From: Shinisaurus crocodilurus
Taxonomy: Eukaryota > Chordata > Lepidosauria > Squamata > Shinisauridae
Length of the DNA: 64,000 nucleotides
Reading direction: 5' to 3'
Assembly (NCBI GenBank): GCA_021292165.1
Contig: JAHFWL010000038.1
Location: 1 to 64,000, forward strand
This document shows positions 29,311-40,112 of this stretch, in pieces; within the stretch, counting starts at the first letter, position 1, and each line of letters begins with the position of its first letter. Below the pieces are notes generated by a model, which saw only the letters and a list, made by a program, of their open reading frames with translations, ran no database searches and had not been told where the DNA came from. Both the position numbers and the translations under genes were made by a program.

Positions 29311-29559
29311 CCAGATTAAATATTTCTGAACACTCTTCATCAACTCCAGAAAGTCTCTGCCCCAAGTATCTTACACCTGATGTTTGAAATGAAAAAAAGA
29401 ATAAGCTTGCATTAACTCTGATGGGAGGTCCCCCCCCTCTTTAAATTGATGGGGTAGAAGGACTGATTTATATCAAGACCCCAGAAGGGGGCAAAAGATT
29501 CAAGCCCCCCTCCCTTTCCCTATGGCAAGGTCCTTACAAGTTGTGCTTATTGCATGTAT

Positions 29560-29830
29560 GGCATTGTGCTCGTATCCAGTTTGTCTCTGTGACGTTCTGA
29601 CTTTGTTCTGAATTCTTGGACTTCTTAGCTGATTATACAATTTGGCCTCGGAGAGATACTTGTCCCCTTTGAAAGGATAGATGCATCCCATCCACTTCAG
29701 CCCTTTCCCTTCTGGCTGCCAGATCCATTGCCATGCTTTGTAACCATTGGGAGGCCTGAATTGGTACAAGTAGGACTCAAACTGTGTTTCAGATTCACCT
29801 CTTTGACACAGGTCTATGTATTTCAGCAAG
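29560..29830 (-). pseudogene. IGHV clan I relic (VH1/VH7-like)
   Basis: The minus strand keeps AWQWIWQPEGKGLKWMGCIYPFKGDKYLSEA, which aligns with framework 2-CDR2 of VH1/VH7 genes ([14 protein letters not shown]). Framework 1 (ETQFESYLYQFRPPNGYK) and framework 3 are decayed, the invariant Arg of WIRQ is Trp, and no leader or convincing RSS is visible. It is paralogous to 49,430-49,690. Confidence 0.7.
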
Positions 29831-29883
29831 GAGCATGCCCTTGAGCAAGGGGGAAGGGGCAAAGAAACTCCTTGATAATTTTT

Positions 29884-30007
29884 CTGTGTGCATTTCTGTG
29901 TGTGCGTGCGTGCGTGCGTGCGCACACACGCGCGTCTATGCACTGTACTGTAATGGTAATTCTTGTGCAAAAAACACCCATTGATAAGAAAGAGAGAGAG
30001 AGAGAGA
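29884..30007. repeat. (TGCG)n/(CA)n and (AG)n low-complexity tract
   Basis: GTGCGTGCG and CACACGCG repeats to 29,935, then AG repeats at 29,990-30,007. It produces spurious Cys/His-rich frames on both strands. Confidence 0.9.
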
Positions 30008-30009
30008 AG

Positions 30010-30735
30010 CTGGTCATCTTTATCTCAAAGAGTCAATTTAGTGAGGAAAACACCCAGTTTAGCATGCCATTTGTTCCATGTAAGAGGCCGCAGAACATTG
30101 CTGTCTTTTGAGGTGGCTTAATTTTAGGCCTTGAAGCATCTGGAGTGATTGTTTCCACACTGGCACATTTTGGAGATCTACTGTTTCCTTGTACCACACT
30201 CTGGCCTGATCTGTGTGGAGCTGGTGGGTGGGTTCACCTGAACTGTGGGAACAGGGCTAGATAGACTAGATGACTACATTACAAAGATACATTGTTTTTG
30301 AACAGCCTATCTAACATCTCCAGCCCTTAAAAACTCACTGCAGAGACAGTTGGCAAAGACAAGTTGTTTACATTCATCTACAATGGATAACTATGGAGAA
30401 GCATTCTTAGAATGTTGGACTCAGAATATGATAGCACTAGGGGGCAGATGGCAAAGTCCTTTCACTGCACTGAACCACATCAGAATTCAAATATCAGATG
30501 GCTTCTTACAAAATGCCTCAGCATCTGTGTCAGTTTTCCATAACGTTTTTGTGGAGGACTGTACAACTTTTGCCCCTCTCAATTATTTGAACTGGCTGCA
30601 GCTGAAACAAGGAGAAGATCCCATCCATAGCTGCAAAAAGCCAAATGCATGACTCCCCTATGGTGGGGTTCCCAAGCCTGAAGTATGTGTCTGAATAGCA
30701 ATATTGAATGAGCAGGAATAATCACATGAGTATTT
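30010..30735. repeat. VH-linked spacer repeat with GCATTCTTAGAATG block
   Basis: This is a copy of the spacer at 22,549-23,498 and 50,040-50,772. A (TATTGAATGAGCAGGAATAATC) landmark leads up to the SINE. No gene is supported. Confidence 0.65.
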
Positions 30736-30740
30736 CTCAT

Positions 30741-30974
30741 TTTTATTTTTTTATTATATTTATACCCCGCCTTTCTTCCTGCAAGGAACCCAAGGCGGCT
30801 TACAGAATCCTCCTCCTCCTCTCCATTTTATCCTCACAACAACCCTGGGAGGTAGGTTAGGCTGAGAGTCAGTGACTGGCCCAAAGTCACCCAGTGAGTT
30901 TCATGGCCGAGCGGGGACTAGAACCCAGATCTCCCGAGTCCCAGTCCAACACTCTCACCACTACGCTACACTGG
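30741..30974 (-). mobile_element. CORE/MIR-like tRNA-derived SINE
   Basis: Minus-strand features run from a tRNA-like head (GAACCC.. TTCTAGTCCCCGCTCGGCC) through CTGGGTGACTTTGGGCCAGTCA and GCCTAACCTACC to the tail CCGCCTTGGGTTCC...GGTATAAAT. Target duplication CTCAT is at 30,736-30,740 and 30,975-30,979. Paralogous empty sites exist at about 23,300 and 24,575, where TTTCTCAT is followed directly by CCAC. Confidence 0.88.
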
Positions 30975-30979
30975 CTCAT

Positions 30980-31515
30980 CCACGTGTTGTTCTCACTGCT
31001 GGTGACATGATGACTTGGTAGGAACATAGGGTGATCAGTCCCAGACACTTAGTAGCAGTACTTAAGCACACAAATACATAGAAGCAAACTAGCAAAGCAT
31101 GTCCAAATGAAATTGGACACAGTGGAACTGGCATGAGTAGAGACAGCTGAGAATTTTGTTCAGTTCTTTTTTTTAAAGAAGAACTTACTAAAATCCATGT
31201 ATTTCTTAATAAGCGGAAGGGAAAGAACCTGAGATTAAAACATGATAATCAAAAATTGGAGTCTCCAACGCTGGGCCATTCTTCCATCCATGCAGAGCAG
31301 ATTGGATTGAGTTTGTTTTTCAAGAGAACTTACCGAAAATTGCAGATTTCTTCATGAACACAAAGGAAAGAACTTGAGATTTTAAAAACTATGAATGTGG
31401 GAGAAAATGCAAGTGTCACATTGGACCATTCCAAGTCATGAATATACTCAATACAAAATATTATATTATAAATATTATGAATGTACCAAGTTTATATTTC
31501 AGTTTGGAAATTGTC
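30980..31515. repeat. VH-linked spacer repeat
   Basis: Matches 24,580-25,260. It runs into the 3' end of a truncated V gene near 31,515. No gene. Confidence 0.6.
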
Positions 31516-31520
31516 TTCAG

Positions 31521-32976
31521 GTGTCTTCAGGTTTCAAGATGCTCATGTGAAAATACAGGAGGCTGTTTGAATCATCCTGGGTGGGGGTGAATCACCCCTT
31601 CACTTTATCTGAGTCATCATCATCATCAGGCGATCACTCGTGACCGAGTAAGATTGTCTTCCGGGATAAAAGGAGGAAATTCTAAAGAAGATTGTGTAGA
31701 CTCTAGCGATGGGTCCGTAAGTGACTGTGGAGGCCAATTCTAGATCCACACAGCTTCCCACAGTGAGGACACAGGTTACCAGATAGAAGATGGTCCTGTA
31801 AAGGATTCATTTGACGTGCTTTTCGCTTAGCACGTTTCTCCCTTTCACCTTGCACTCGGGCTTCTTCAAAGTCCATGGAACCTTTGTGAAAGGCCAACCT
31901 CCAGTTAGATCGTTCATGGGCCAGAGCTTCCCAGTTTTCAATGCTTATATTGCATTTTTTTTAGATTAGCCTTATGAACATCTTTAAACCTCTTATATTG
32001 ACCACCGATATTCCGCTTTCCATCCTTGAGTTGGGAGTAAAGTAACTGCTTTGGGAGACGGCAGTCAGGCATTCGAACAACATGACCGGTCCACTGAAGT
32101 TGGCGTTGAAGGATCATTTTTTCAATGCTAGTAGTCTTTGCTTCTTCCAGTACACTGACATTTGTTCGTCTATCTTCCCAAGTAATTCGCAGGATTTTCC
32201 GGAGGCAACGTTGATGAAACCTTTCAAGGAGGTGGAAGTGACGTTTATAGATAGTCCATGTTTCGCAGGCATACAATAAAGTTGGTAATACAATGGCTTC
32301 ATAAACCAGTGTTTTGGTCTTCTTACAAATATCCCGATCCTCGAACACTCTATGTTTCATTCGAGAAAAAGCGGCACTTGCGGAGCTCAAATGATGCTTG
32401 ATTTCACTGTCGATGTTAGCTGTAACAGAAAGATAGCTGCCAAGATAGAGAAAATGATCGACATTTTCCAGTATTGTCCCGCCAAGCTGGATAGATGGCA
32501 TCACCAAAGGGTTAGCTTGCACTTGCTGATGAAGCACTTTGGTTTTTTTTATGTTAAGTGAGAGACCAAGTTTTTCGTATGCTTCTGCAAAAGCATTTAG
32601 GATAGTTTGGAGTGAATGTGCGGAGACCACATTATCATCAGCATACTGAAGTAGTAAATGGTAGTAAATGGTAGATGAATATATGAGTGTAAACCATTCC
32701 AAGGCTTTCCCAGGAGCTCGTCTCACCCAGCCCATGTAGTAGCTGCTGAAGGTGAACCTGGAGGCTGGACAGGAAAGGTGGAGGGATTCTCCAGGCCTTT
32801 TTACATCCCCTCCAGACTCGACCAGCTGGATCTCCTATCGAATACCTGGAACAAAAGACCGTGTAAAGTGACCAGCTCCATATTAACTCCTGGAATATCC
32901 CATTTCTCAATCTTTTAAAGGAGAAAGTACCTCTGAAGACTGCCAAAAAGAAAATACATTGAAGCAAAAATTTCAT
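31521..32976 (-). pseudogene. IGHV segment, VH3-like, split by a LINE
   Basis: Leader exon 32,931-32,976 (MKFLLQCIFFLAVFR, donor GTACTT). The V exon starts at 32,845. Its 5' part covers framework 1, [18 protein letters not shown] and the start of CDR2 to about 32,649. Framework 3 (DKVKG, then LLYFHMSILKPEDT) resumes at about 31,611-31,521 after a 1-kb LINE insertion. There is also a TAG stop in leader part 2 (32,835-32,837), and the V is cut at EDT, so YYC and the RSS are missing. It is triply dead. The promoter octamer region is at 33,077-33,108. Confidence 0.9.
31612..32648 (-). mobile_element. LINE (non-LTR retrotransposon), 5' truncated, inside a V gene
   Basis: The minus strand encodes the reverse-transcriptase C-terminal half: [15 protein letters not shown] (YADD box), [32 protein letters not shown], then [20 protein letters not shown]. 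After a frame break it ends with a C2H2-type finger (CPHCGKLCGSRIGLHSHLR). The 3' end is a short (GATGAT)n run, typical of LINE clades without poly(A). The clade is not certain (I, RTE or L2-like). The endonuclease and the N-terminal part of the reverse transcriptase are missing. Confidence 0.85.
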
Positions 32977-33076
32977 TTTCGCTTCTGTTGTTTTGTAAGG
33001 ATTGACTGAAAAGTGTTCACATACATACGGGACCTGTGGCCATGAGTGCAGCTGGGTCAGAGAGAGTGTAGGGTTG

Positions 33077-33108
33077 CTTTAAAGAGGAAGCTGTCTCTGA
33101 ATGTACAT
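33077..33108 (-). promoter_or_regulatory. Degenerate V promoter
   Basis: Octamer position reads ATGTACAT (33,101-33,108; consensus here ATGTAAAT), with TTTAAAG at 33,077-33,083. It belongs to the LINE-split V pseudogene. Confidence 0.55.
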
Positions 33109-33589
33109 ACATTACATGTACAGTACATTACATGCTGTGCAATGACTGTAGCATGCTCTTTGACACTTAGTCCCATGCAGTTCACTAAGGCTTCCTCCTA
33201 GGAAAGTGGATATAGGATTGCACACTTAGGCTGCCACTCTGTACAGACGTACTTTGAATTAAATCCCATTGAATTCAATGAGAGTTATTGTTGAGTTGAC
33301 ATCCCCCGGATTCCATTGCCAGTTCCTGGCTGGGATCAGGAGGAAAGTAGGGGCGGGGGTTAGGGCAGAGGAGAAAGGGCGAGGTGGGTACCCAGGGTCT
33401 TGCCTCAGGCAGCTGAAAGATAGGACTAACTTGGAGACACAAAAGAAGGGATGAGGACTGTTTCCTCAAAAGGATGTACACTCTAGGATCCAGTTCTAGG
33501 AAGAAGAACATCAGGGCAGAGAACGCAGAGGTTTGGAGACAACTCCACAGAGGCATCTATGCTCAACCAGAGGCATCCAATGTTATCAG

Positions 33590-33680
33590 AGGCATCCAAT
33601 GTTATAAACTATTGTGAACCGCCCAGAGAGCTTCGGCTGTGGGGCGGTATAGAAATGAAATAAATGAAATGAAATGAATC
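33590..33680 (+). mobile_element. LINE/SINE 3' tail fragment
   Basis: Sequence TGTGAACCGCCCAGAGAGC...GGCGGTATAGAAATG, then AAATGAAATG repeats, is like the 3' end of the L2-like copy at 45,740-46,780. No body is attached. Confidence 0.6.
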
Positions 33681-33689
33681 AGCCATCAA

Positions 33690-34896
33690 TCACAGTTGAT
33701 AGCATCTTCTGAAAATTTAATTTTTAAAAGTAAAGCTGCAGCTTGATAGCAGCATCGTCATCCCCCTCTCCTACAAGGCCCATTGTAACCATGCTGCATA
33801 GCATCATTTCCTAGGGGCATCATTGACCCACCATTGACCCACATCTCCATGAGACTTCAGTACAGCCACATCAGGCTGGGGAGCTCATGCAATCAGCTCC
33901 TGAAATGACCATCACCAGCCTGGGAGGTCTGTTGGGGCAGCCCCTCCCCCACCTTCACTGGGGCTACTGAGGCTGAGGGAAGGCAGAAGAAAAGCCCAGG
34001 CCAGGGAGCTTGTACCATCAGCTACTGAAGAAACCTTCAATTGGCCTGAGATAACTGGTGTTTGTTTTGGTTGGGGGGGTAATATTTGTTTCTTTCCTTC
34101 AGTATTTACATATTGTAAACTGCCTTGGTGCCTTAGCAGGAAGGTGGTACAGAAATGTATTAAATAAATAAACAATCAAACAAATGAGTTAATTAATTAA
34201 TTAATAAACAAAATTTACAAGTTTCTAGCAGTTATTCTGCTGAAGGCGCTGCTGTGGCTTTACTTTTAAAGTGAAAAAAGAATATAAAAGAAAAAGAAGA
34301 AACTCCACTGACTACCACATAATTCACAACTAAAGTAAGTACAACTAAAAACACTTACTGTATAAGTAGCCCCATCTTTGCACCACCCTGTAAGATCCCA
34401 AATTTGCTCCCACTTTCATTGGGAAGAAAACTCTGATGAAGGGGCATGTGTTTGAATGGAGGAGATTATCCATGCAGCCTTGCAGGATATTGTCTGTAAT
34501 TGTTGCATCTGTCTCTGTGTCTACAAGGGCTGATAAAACGGCACAAATCTGGGCACAGGATGGCACGCTGAGAATCTGTAAAAAAAAATAAAAAATAGCC
34601 CAGCCAACTTGGCCACATGGGGAATCCAAATGTAAAGCTGTCCTCAATTTTAAGGGAAGGTTATGGAGGAGGGGGGGTTCTTAGTTGGTCAAACTATCAA
34701 GGGACTAGTATAATGTTTGTTTTCAAGCAACCAGCTAAGGAAATCACCAGCCTCAGTGTCCAAACCACAAAACGTCATGCTCTGGTGCCCATTTTATTTT
34801 CTCCACTGCCAATGGAAAGTTCTGAATGATCTTCATGCCCCTGCTGCCCCCTTGTGAGAAGCTGGTGAAGGGAAGCTTTCAGTAGAGACACCCAGA
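33690..34896. other. Spacer without genes, AT-rich 3' part
   Basis: No gene is supported. A second tail-like fragment (TTGTAAACTGCCTTGG...GTACAGAAATG) lies at 34,110-34,165, followed by AAATAA/ATTAATTA repeats. Bases 34,250-34,890 are paralogous to 13,020-13,630 and 57,200-57,580. Confidence 0.55.
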
Positions 34897-35083
34897 AAGC
34901 TTTTTTTCTGAGCCATCCTGGGAGAAGGATTTGGGGGGCTTCTTTCAGCTCATCTCAAAACACGGGCTTTACAAGCTCCTGACCTGAGTTGCTCTCCACT
35001 CCAGCAAGGACTGAAACTGGGGCTAGAGGAAAATTGCCAGATGATCTCACGTAATGGAATAAATAATCATTGTTCCATTACGC
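34897..35083. repeat. Long direct repeat flanking a LINE, left copy
   Basis: 187 bp, from AAGCTTTTTTTCTGAGCCATCC to GTTCCATTACGC. It recurs with small indels at 38,298-38,467 on the other side of the LINE. Confidence 0.9.
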
Positions 35084-35116
35084 GATTCGATTCTATTTCG
35101 ATTTATTACGGTCATG

Positions 35117-35278
35117 TGACCCAAATAAAAATAAAAACCAGTCACAACATTTGCAAAGCATACAGAAAAATAGAGATGGAACAGCTCTCAATTATTATGA
35201 CCCAAATAAAAATAAAAACCAGCCACAACATTTGCAAAGCATGCAGAAAAATAGAGATGGAACAGCTCTCAATTATTA
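35117..35278. repeat. 81-bp tandem duplication at the LINE 3' end
   Basis: Two copies (35,117-35,197 and 35,198-35,278) start TGACCCAAATAAAAATAAAA and differ by about two bases. They lie after the reverse-transcriptase stop, i.e. in the 3' untranslated part. Confidence 0.92.
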
Positions 35279-37313
35279 CCCAATAGAAAGGCCCTCCTTT
35301 GCATGGCAGCTAAAAGAAATTTAGCAACTTGGGTGGTAACAATTGGTTTCTGGTCACACAAACAGTAGGAAACCAGCCACCTATCTGGGAAGCCTGGAAA
35401 TGTCCTCAAAAGGGGAAGAATTAGATCGTCCCTGAGCTCTGCATAGAATCTACAGTAGAGTAGGATGTGGGTCAAGGATTCAGGGTCCCCGACCAAGCAC
35501 GGACAATGTCTCTGCTGGAAAGGGATACCCAAGAATCTTCCCTGAAGTAATGCTGAGGGCAGGATGTTAAATCTGGCTAACATAAATGCTCTACAAGCCT
35601 GCCGAGTTCTAAAAGATGTCAAATAAGAAGCAGGAGTTCCGTATATTGGCAGCACACCATTTGCAGTAGGTGAGCAGGTCCTATTTACTAACGAAAATAG
35701 CTCCTGTCTCTCAATGTCATGCAGCCTCTGGGACACCAATCTGAAGGCTTGCTGATGACCGAGCATAAATAAGGAATCGAGGGGAATACCAATTGAGTTA
35801 ATTTTACGTTGAACCAAAAGAGACCATTGGCTAATATAAGAATCCATTAGCATAAATTGTACATAACTGGGGTGCTCAGATGAAAAATAAAGGTGCAGCC
35901 AAAATTTGATAGTCTGTACCCAGGCTCTAGTTTCCACCTGGCCCACTCCAGTTTCCAGGTACATAGCTGCATATCCAACACAATTAGGGACGCCCAGTAT
36001 GCGTCGTAAGAAATTTGCTTGGACTTTTTCAATCCCGGAGTTAACTGCACTAATCCAAATGGGGATGCCGTAGAATAATTGGGCCATAGGTTTGGTTTTA
36101 AAAACACGAATGGCAGAGGGGACATGATGTCCACCATGTATATAGAAAAAGCGAACGACTGCTAACATACTGCGATTGGCCGAGTTAAGTGCATAGCTGT
36201 GGTGGGCATTCCAGTTGGAGAAGACCATTATTTTTGATTTTACAAAGTGAATGGACAACGCATTGGTATCACAGTATGTTGCAAAAGCCAATATAAGACG
36301 TTTTAGACCCAGCTGAGTCAATGATAAAACTACGGCATCATCTGCATATAGTAGGAGTGGGATTTTATGGGGGCCAAGCTTTGGAAAATGGCCCTCCACT
36401 CTAATCAAAGTAGGGGCCAGATCATTCAAAAACAAATTGAAAAGATAGGGGGCCAAAATTCACCCTCTGTTAATAAAGATCTCGTCAGACAGTTCGCCTT
36501 GTGGGCCATAGCGAACCTGACAGCTGGTTCGAGAGTATAGCTTCTGGATAAGGAAAAGCAACCTTTTGTCCATGGATGTCTTATTTAGCTTGGCCCATAA
36601 CAGTTTCCTAGGAATGGAATCAAAAGCCCCTTTCAGGTCAAAAAAGGCCGAGAACAATTCCCCCCCTTCCCCAGTTTGCTGTATTTCTCTGCCAGGTGCA
36701 CCAGGACAGCACCATGATCTAATGTAGATTTGTTTTTACAAAACCCAATTTGTTCTGCACCTAGGATTTTATTGTCTTCCATCCAAGTTGACAGTTTGTC
36801 AGTCAGATATCTTGCGTAAAGTTTGCCCACAACTGACAACAAGCTTATTGGGTGATAGTTGCCTGGTGTATGGGGGTCTCCCTTTTTGAAGATAGGTACA
36901 ATTATAGCCTTGGTCCATGATTCAGGTACCCTGCCGGTATTATCTACGAGAGAAAAAAGAGTGGCTAAGGGAGATACCCACCATTCCAGGTGTTTTTTAA
37001 ACAGTTCAGGTGGGAGCCCATCAGGACCAGGGGCCTTCCCCACTCTTAATTGGCCAATTAGCTCCTTAATTACATTTGGGCCCACAGGAGGCCATGCTGG
37101 CAAGTTAGTGGGTATAAAATCTGATAAATCATCTTCAGAGGCTAATGGATCGTAAAAAATCCTTGTAAAAAACTCTTTCCATACCTGTGCAGGCACCCTG
37201 TAGTCAAGTGGGCCAGAGTTGCTAGATATGGCACCAGACACCAGGGCCCAAAATTGTTTGTTATTGTTGGACAGTGAAGCCTGAATTAACAGGTCCCATC
37301 TCTTCTGTTGCAT
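35269..37313 (-). pseudogene. LINE reverse transcriptase, broken into three frames
   Basis: Frames at 36,633-37,313, 36,460-36,657 and 35,269-36,456 together cover the fingers, palm and thumb plus the C-terminal domain. They show VGKAPGPDGLPPE, EQIGF, DLKGAFDSIP and YADD, and a C-terminal HCPCLVGDPESLTHILLYC, a CCHC-like cluster. The first two overlap with a frame change; a stop interrupts the second and third at the VKQGC-type motif (here an INRG then stop, then MAPYLFNLFLND). Confidence 0.85.
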
Positions 37314-38207
37314 CTCCTCCTTTTTTCCCCCTAATAGTGGTTTTATATAGCTTTTTCAGTTCATAATATTTGTCAGGAAGAATATTTGCATTGCTACTAC
37401 GATAAGATTGGTACAACTCACGTATCTGATTTTTCAATGATTGGCATTCTTTGTCAAACCACATGTTGGAATTGTGGTTGGATTTTTTGTAGTGGCCCAA
37501 TGGGACCTGCTGTAGTAATACAGCAGTAATATTGGAGATTAGTGAATCGTAGTAGTAGAAGGCATTGTCTATGTTATGTGACTTAACTATCTGTTGATTA
37601 AAGGCAACAGAAGTAGTAGAACACAACATCTTGTCAATATTATCAGCTACCCTGATTGTCCATTTAACTGTTGTGTAGCAGGACGATTTATTATGAGAGG
37701 GCAAAGGGCCAGGCAGTAGGCTGCATGCTACAGAGGTAGAAAGGGGGAAATGATCACTATCCAAACGGTCCCCTACATGAAAGTCGCAGACCAGACATCT
37801 CAAGCAGGGAGAAACAAGGATGTAGTCGATGGAGCTCCACTTCCGCGGGTGGAGCAAAACGTATACTCACCCGGGATGTCCTGGGGCAAAGCACCGTTTA
37901 GGATAAATTTGCCACAGCAGACAGAAAGTTTAGCCAGGCAAATCCCTGAATAGTTAATTTGGGGATCCTTAGAGCTTCTGAGATAAGAAAGGACATCTGA
38001 CACTGATTCATTGGAGTTATAACCCATAGCATGCATTAATGCATAGTCATCTGGCCCTATCCTGGCATTAAAGTCTCCTGCTAATAACACTTCCGCTGAA
38101 GGATATTTCGCCTCCAAGCCAAGCAGGTACTCGTTTAAATTGTCCCATTGTGTTAGTATCCTTGCTTTACAATTTTGAGGGGGTAAATACACGTTAATAA
38201 TTAACAA
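37261..38207 (-). pseudogene. LINE endonuclease, frameshifted
   Basis: Two overlapping frames. The upstream one has NVYLPPQNCKAR and LLAGDFNARIGPDD (the D and N catalytic residues of APE). The downstream one has SIDYILVSPCLRC and LDSDHFPLS (the SDH motif). The first ~100 residues of a typical APE domain are absent. Confidence 0.82.
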
Positions 38208-38297
38208 GGGGAAAGCAATACCTTTAATTAATATAGCTAGGGCTAAAGGGGGGAGGCTAGGTAAGAACCTAGACTCTAGTTTAAGGGAGGCAGAAAC

Positions 38298-38467
38298 AAG
38301 CTTTTTTTCTGAGCCATCCTGGGAGAAGGATTTGGGGGGCTTCTTTCAGCTCATCTCAAAACACAGGCTTTACAAGCTCCTGAGTTGCTCTCCACTGAAA
38401 CTTGGGCCAGAGCAAAATTGCCAGATGATCTCACGTAATGGAATAAATAATCATTGTTCCATTACGC
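38298..38467. repeat. Long direct repeat flanking a LINE, right copy
   Basis: 170 bp. It is the partner of 34,897-35,083, shorter by internal deletions in the AGCAAGGACTGAAACTGG region. Confidence 0.9.
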
Positions 38468-38649
38468 TGCATAGAGGCAAATAAATGCACTACTGGGTAT
38501 AGGGAGATGTCATTCCAAGGGTGGGGAGGTGGCTCAACACTTGCCACTCTGGACAGGTGATACCCCCTCCCACCACATGACACTGCTGAGCTTGACCCCG
38601 CCCTGAAGGGGCGCTGGACCTTCAGCCCCTGAAGGCGCGCGAGGAAAAA

Positions 38650-39278
38650 ACAGCAGAGTGCTTTGCATGTGTGAGATGGAAGATTTAAAATCCTATTCCC
38701 GTGTGCAGACACCCATAAATCTACACACAGAACTTCAGACCTTTTTCCCCCACTCCACGCAGCATTCCGGCATATCGGATGTCAGCCAGTTCAGCCTCCT
38801 CCTCTTTGCAGACTTTAGTAATAAGGAAATAACACTGTAGACTCCACAGGTCTATTCTACCTGTTTATTTACCATAGCAAGTATATCCTACAGAGAATAC
38901 ATCTCCTAATTACAGTCCATGTGCAGAGTACAATGCATAGCAAGCATTAATCCAGTGGAGCAAGTTGAGCTTCACTCCACTGAGTCTAGATGTTACATGA
39001 TTGCATTAGTCCAGCAAGCACTAGTCAGAAGACCAGAGAGAAGAAAAAAAGAACAGTTTCACATCTCTCTAAAATGGCTACAGACAGAGACCAAACAAGT
39101 CAGCACGTCATCAGAAAGTACAAACCATGTGACCAGCTCGTATTTCTTTCACACCTACTTTTCCCATGAGAAACAGGCAGGAAGTAGAAGACATAACATG
39201 ACTTGTTTTCCAGCCATTCTGTACCTTACATTTGTAAACAATGTGCCACAGCTGGTGTTTGTGCTACATGTCACAACA
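38650..39278 (-). mobile_element. LTR-like repeat, copy 2
   Basis: Paralogous to 21,400-22,048. On the minus strand it runs from TGTTGTGACATG, with GGTAAATAAACAGG (an AATAAA signal) about 430 bp in, then a U5-like part. It is a probable solo LTR. Borders are approximate. Confidence 0.5.
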
Positions 39279-39880
39279 CGCCCTGCATCTTGCTATCTAT
39301 TAGCTCATTAGGTTGCATCTGAGTAAGAAAAAGCTGGAGGTATACCACTAGGTACATTTCCCCAAAAAACACCCTTGAATTGGCTTTTTAAAAGATCTTC
39401 TTTTTTGTGAAGATCTTCTTTTTCCTTTTTTAAAAAAATGTAATTGTCCGGGTTGATCTGCAGTCATTTTTGTGAGCTCAGTCATGAGGGATTGTCCATT
39501 TTCTTCCAAGGTGTTCTATTTCTAGACTTTTATGTCAGGCAGATATTCGAAAGACAGCAATGGCTTCCAGAGTGCTTCATCCAAATGGAACCAGACCTAG
39601 AATTGCTACCTGTATAACTTTCCATCGCTTGGTCTGAAGAGAGGAATGCATAAAACTAGTTACAGGAATTGGAGTAAGATGATATTAAACAGAAAAGTCC
39701 TTGAAATAAAATCCATTAAAATCCTAAGATATTGGAACAACTGGAATGTGGGCCCAAGCAAGTGTAATCCTTTCCCCATTTTTTTCTTTCTTTCATCCAA
39801 ATGATTGCATTTGTATCAACCTGCACTGGAGAGCTGCCAGGAGGGATTTTTGTCTGGTTTCCGATTCACATCCTCCTACT
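39279..39880. other. Spacer 3' of a V relic
   Basis: No gene. Matches 13,910-14,500 (GAGTAAGAAAAAGCTGGAGG, then GATATTGGAACAACTGGAATG), as expected for the region next to the twin relics. Confidence 0.6.
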
Positions 39881-39883
39881 GTG

Positions 39884-40112
39884 TCTTTTCCACAATAATA
39901 CAGATTTCACATGATTCATTTGCAAATCTAGCAGGTGTTTGAAGAATTGTCCCTGGAGATGGTGAATCATCCCTGCACTTTATCCATGTAGGAAATGAAA
40001 GATGAACCCATATATATGTACGCCACCCATTCCAAGTCTTTTCCAAGAGTTTGTCTCACCTCACGTAGCTTATGACATATTTGCTGAAGGTGTACCCGGA
40101 GGCTTGACAGGC
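39884..40112 (-). pseudogene. IGHV segment, VH3-like, heavily decayed (twin of 14,503)
   Basis: Framework 2/CDR2 is recognisable ([17 protein letters not shown]), but framework 3 is shifted and the YYC end lost. The heptamer position reads CACAGTA (39,877-39,883), and an ACAAAAATC nonamer-like box lies upstream in the window. Framework 1 stops at the same breakpoint as the twin, so the truncation predates the duplication. Confidence 0.75.

Larger units (their letters stand above)
35084..38297 (-). mobile_element. LINE with APE endonuclease and reverse transcriptase, about 3.2 kb
   Basis: A minus-oriented non-LTR retrotransposon. From its 5' side (high coordinates) come an APE-type endonuclease (NVYLPPQN, LLAGDFNARIG, then SIDYILVSP and LDSDHFPLS), a linker, and a reverse transcriptase (GKAPGPDGLPPELF, FFDLKGAFDSIP, LLLYADDAVVLS), followed by the C-terminal domain. 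The start of the endonuclease is missing, so it is 5' truncated. At least three frame breaks occur. The 3' end has an 81-bp tandem duplication. The clade is uncertain (the domain layout fits several, including I/Vingi-like). Confidence 0.88.

Noticed and set aside
35039..35328. Plus-strand frames with internal repeats near 35.1 kb
   Set aside because: Antisense of the duplicated LINE 3' end.
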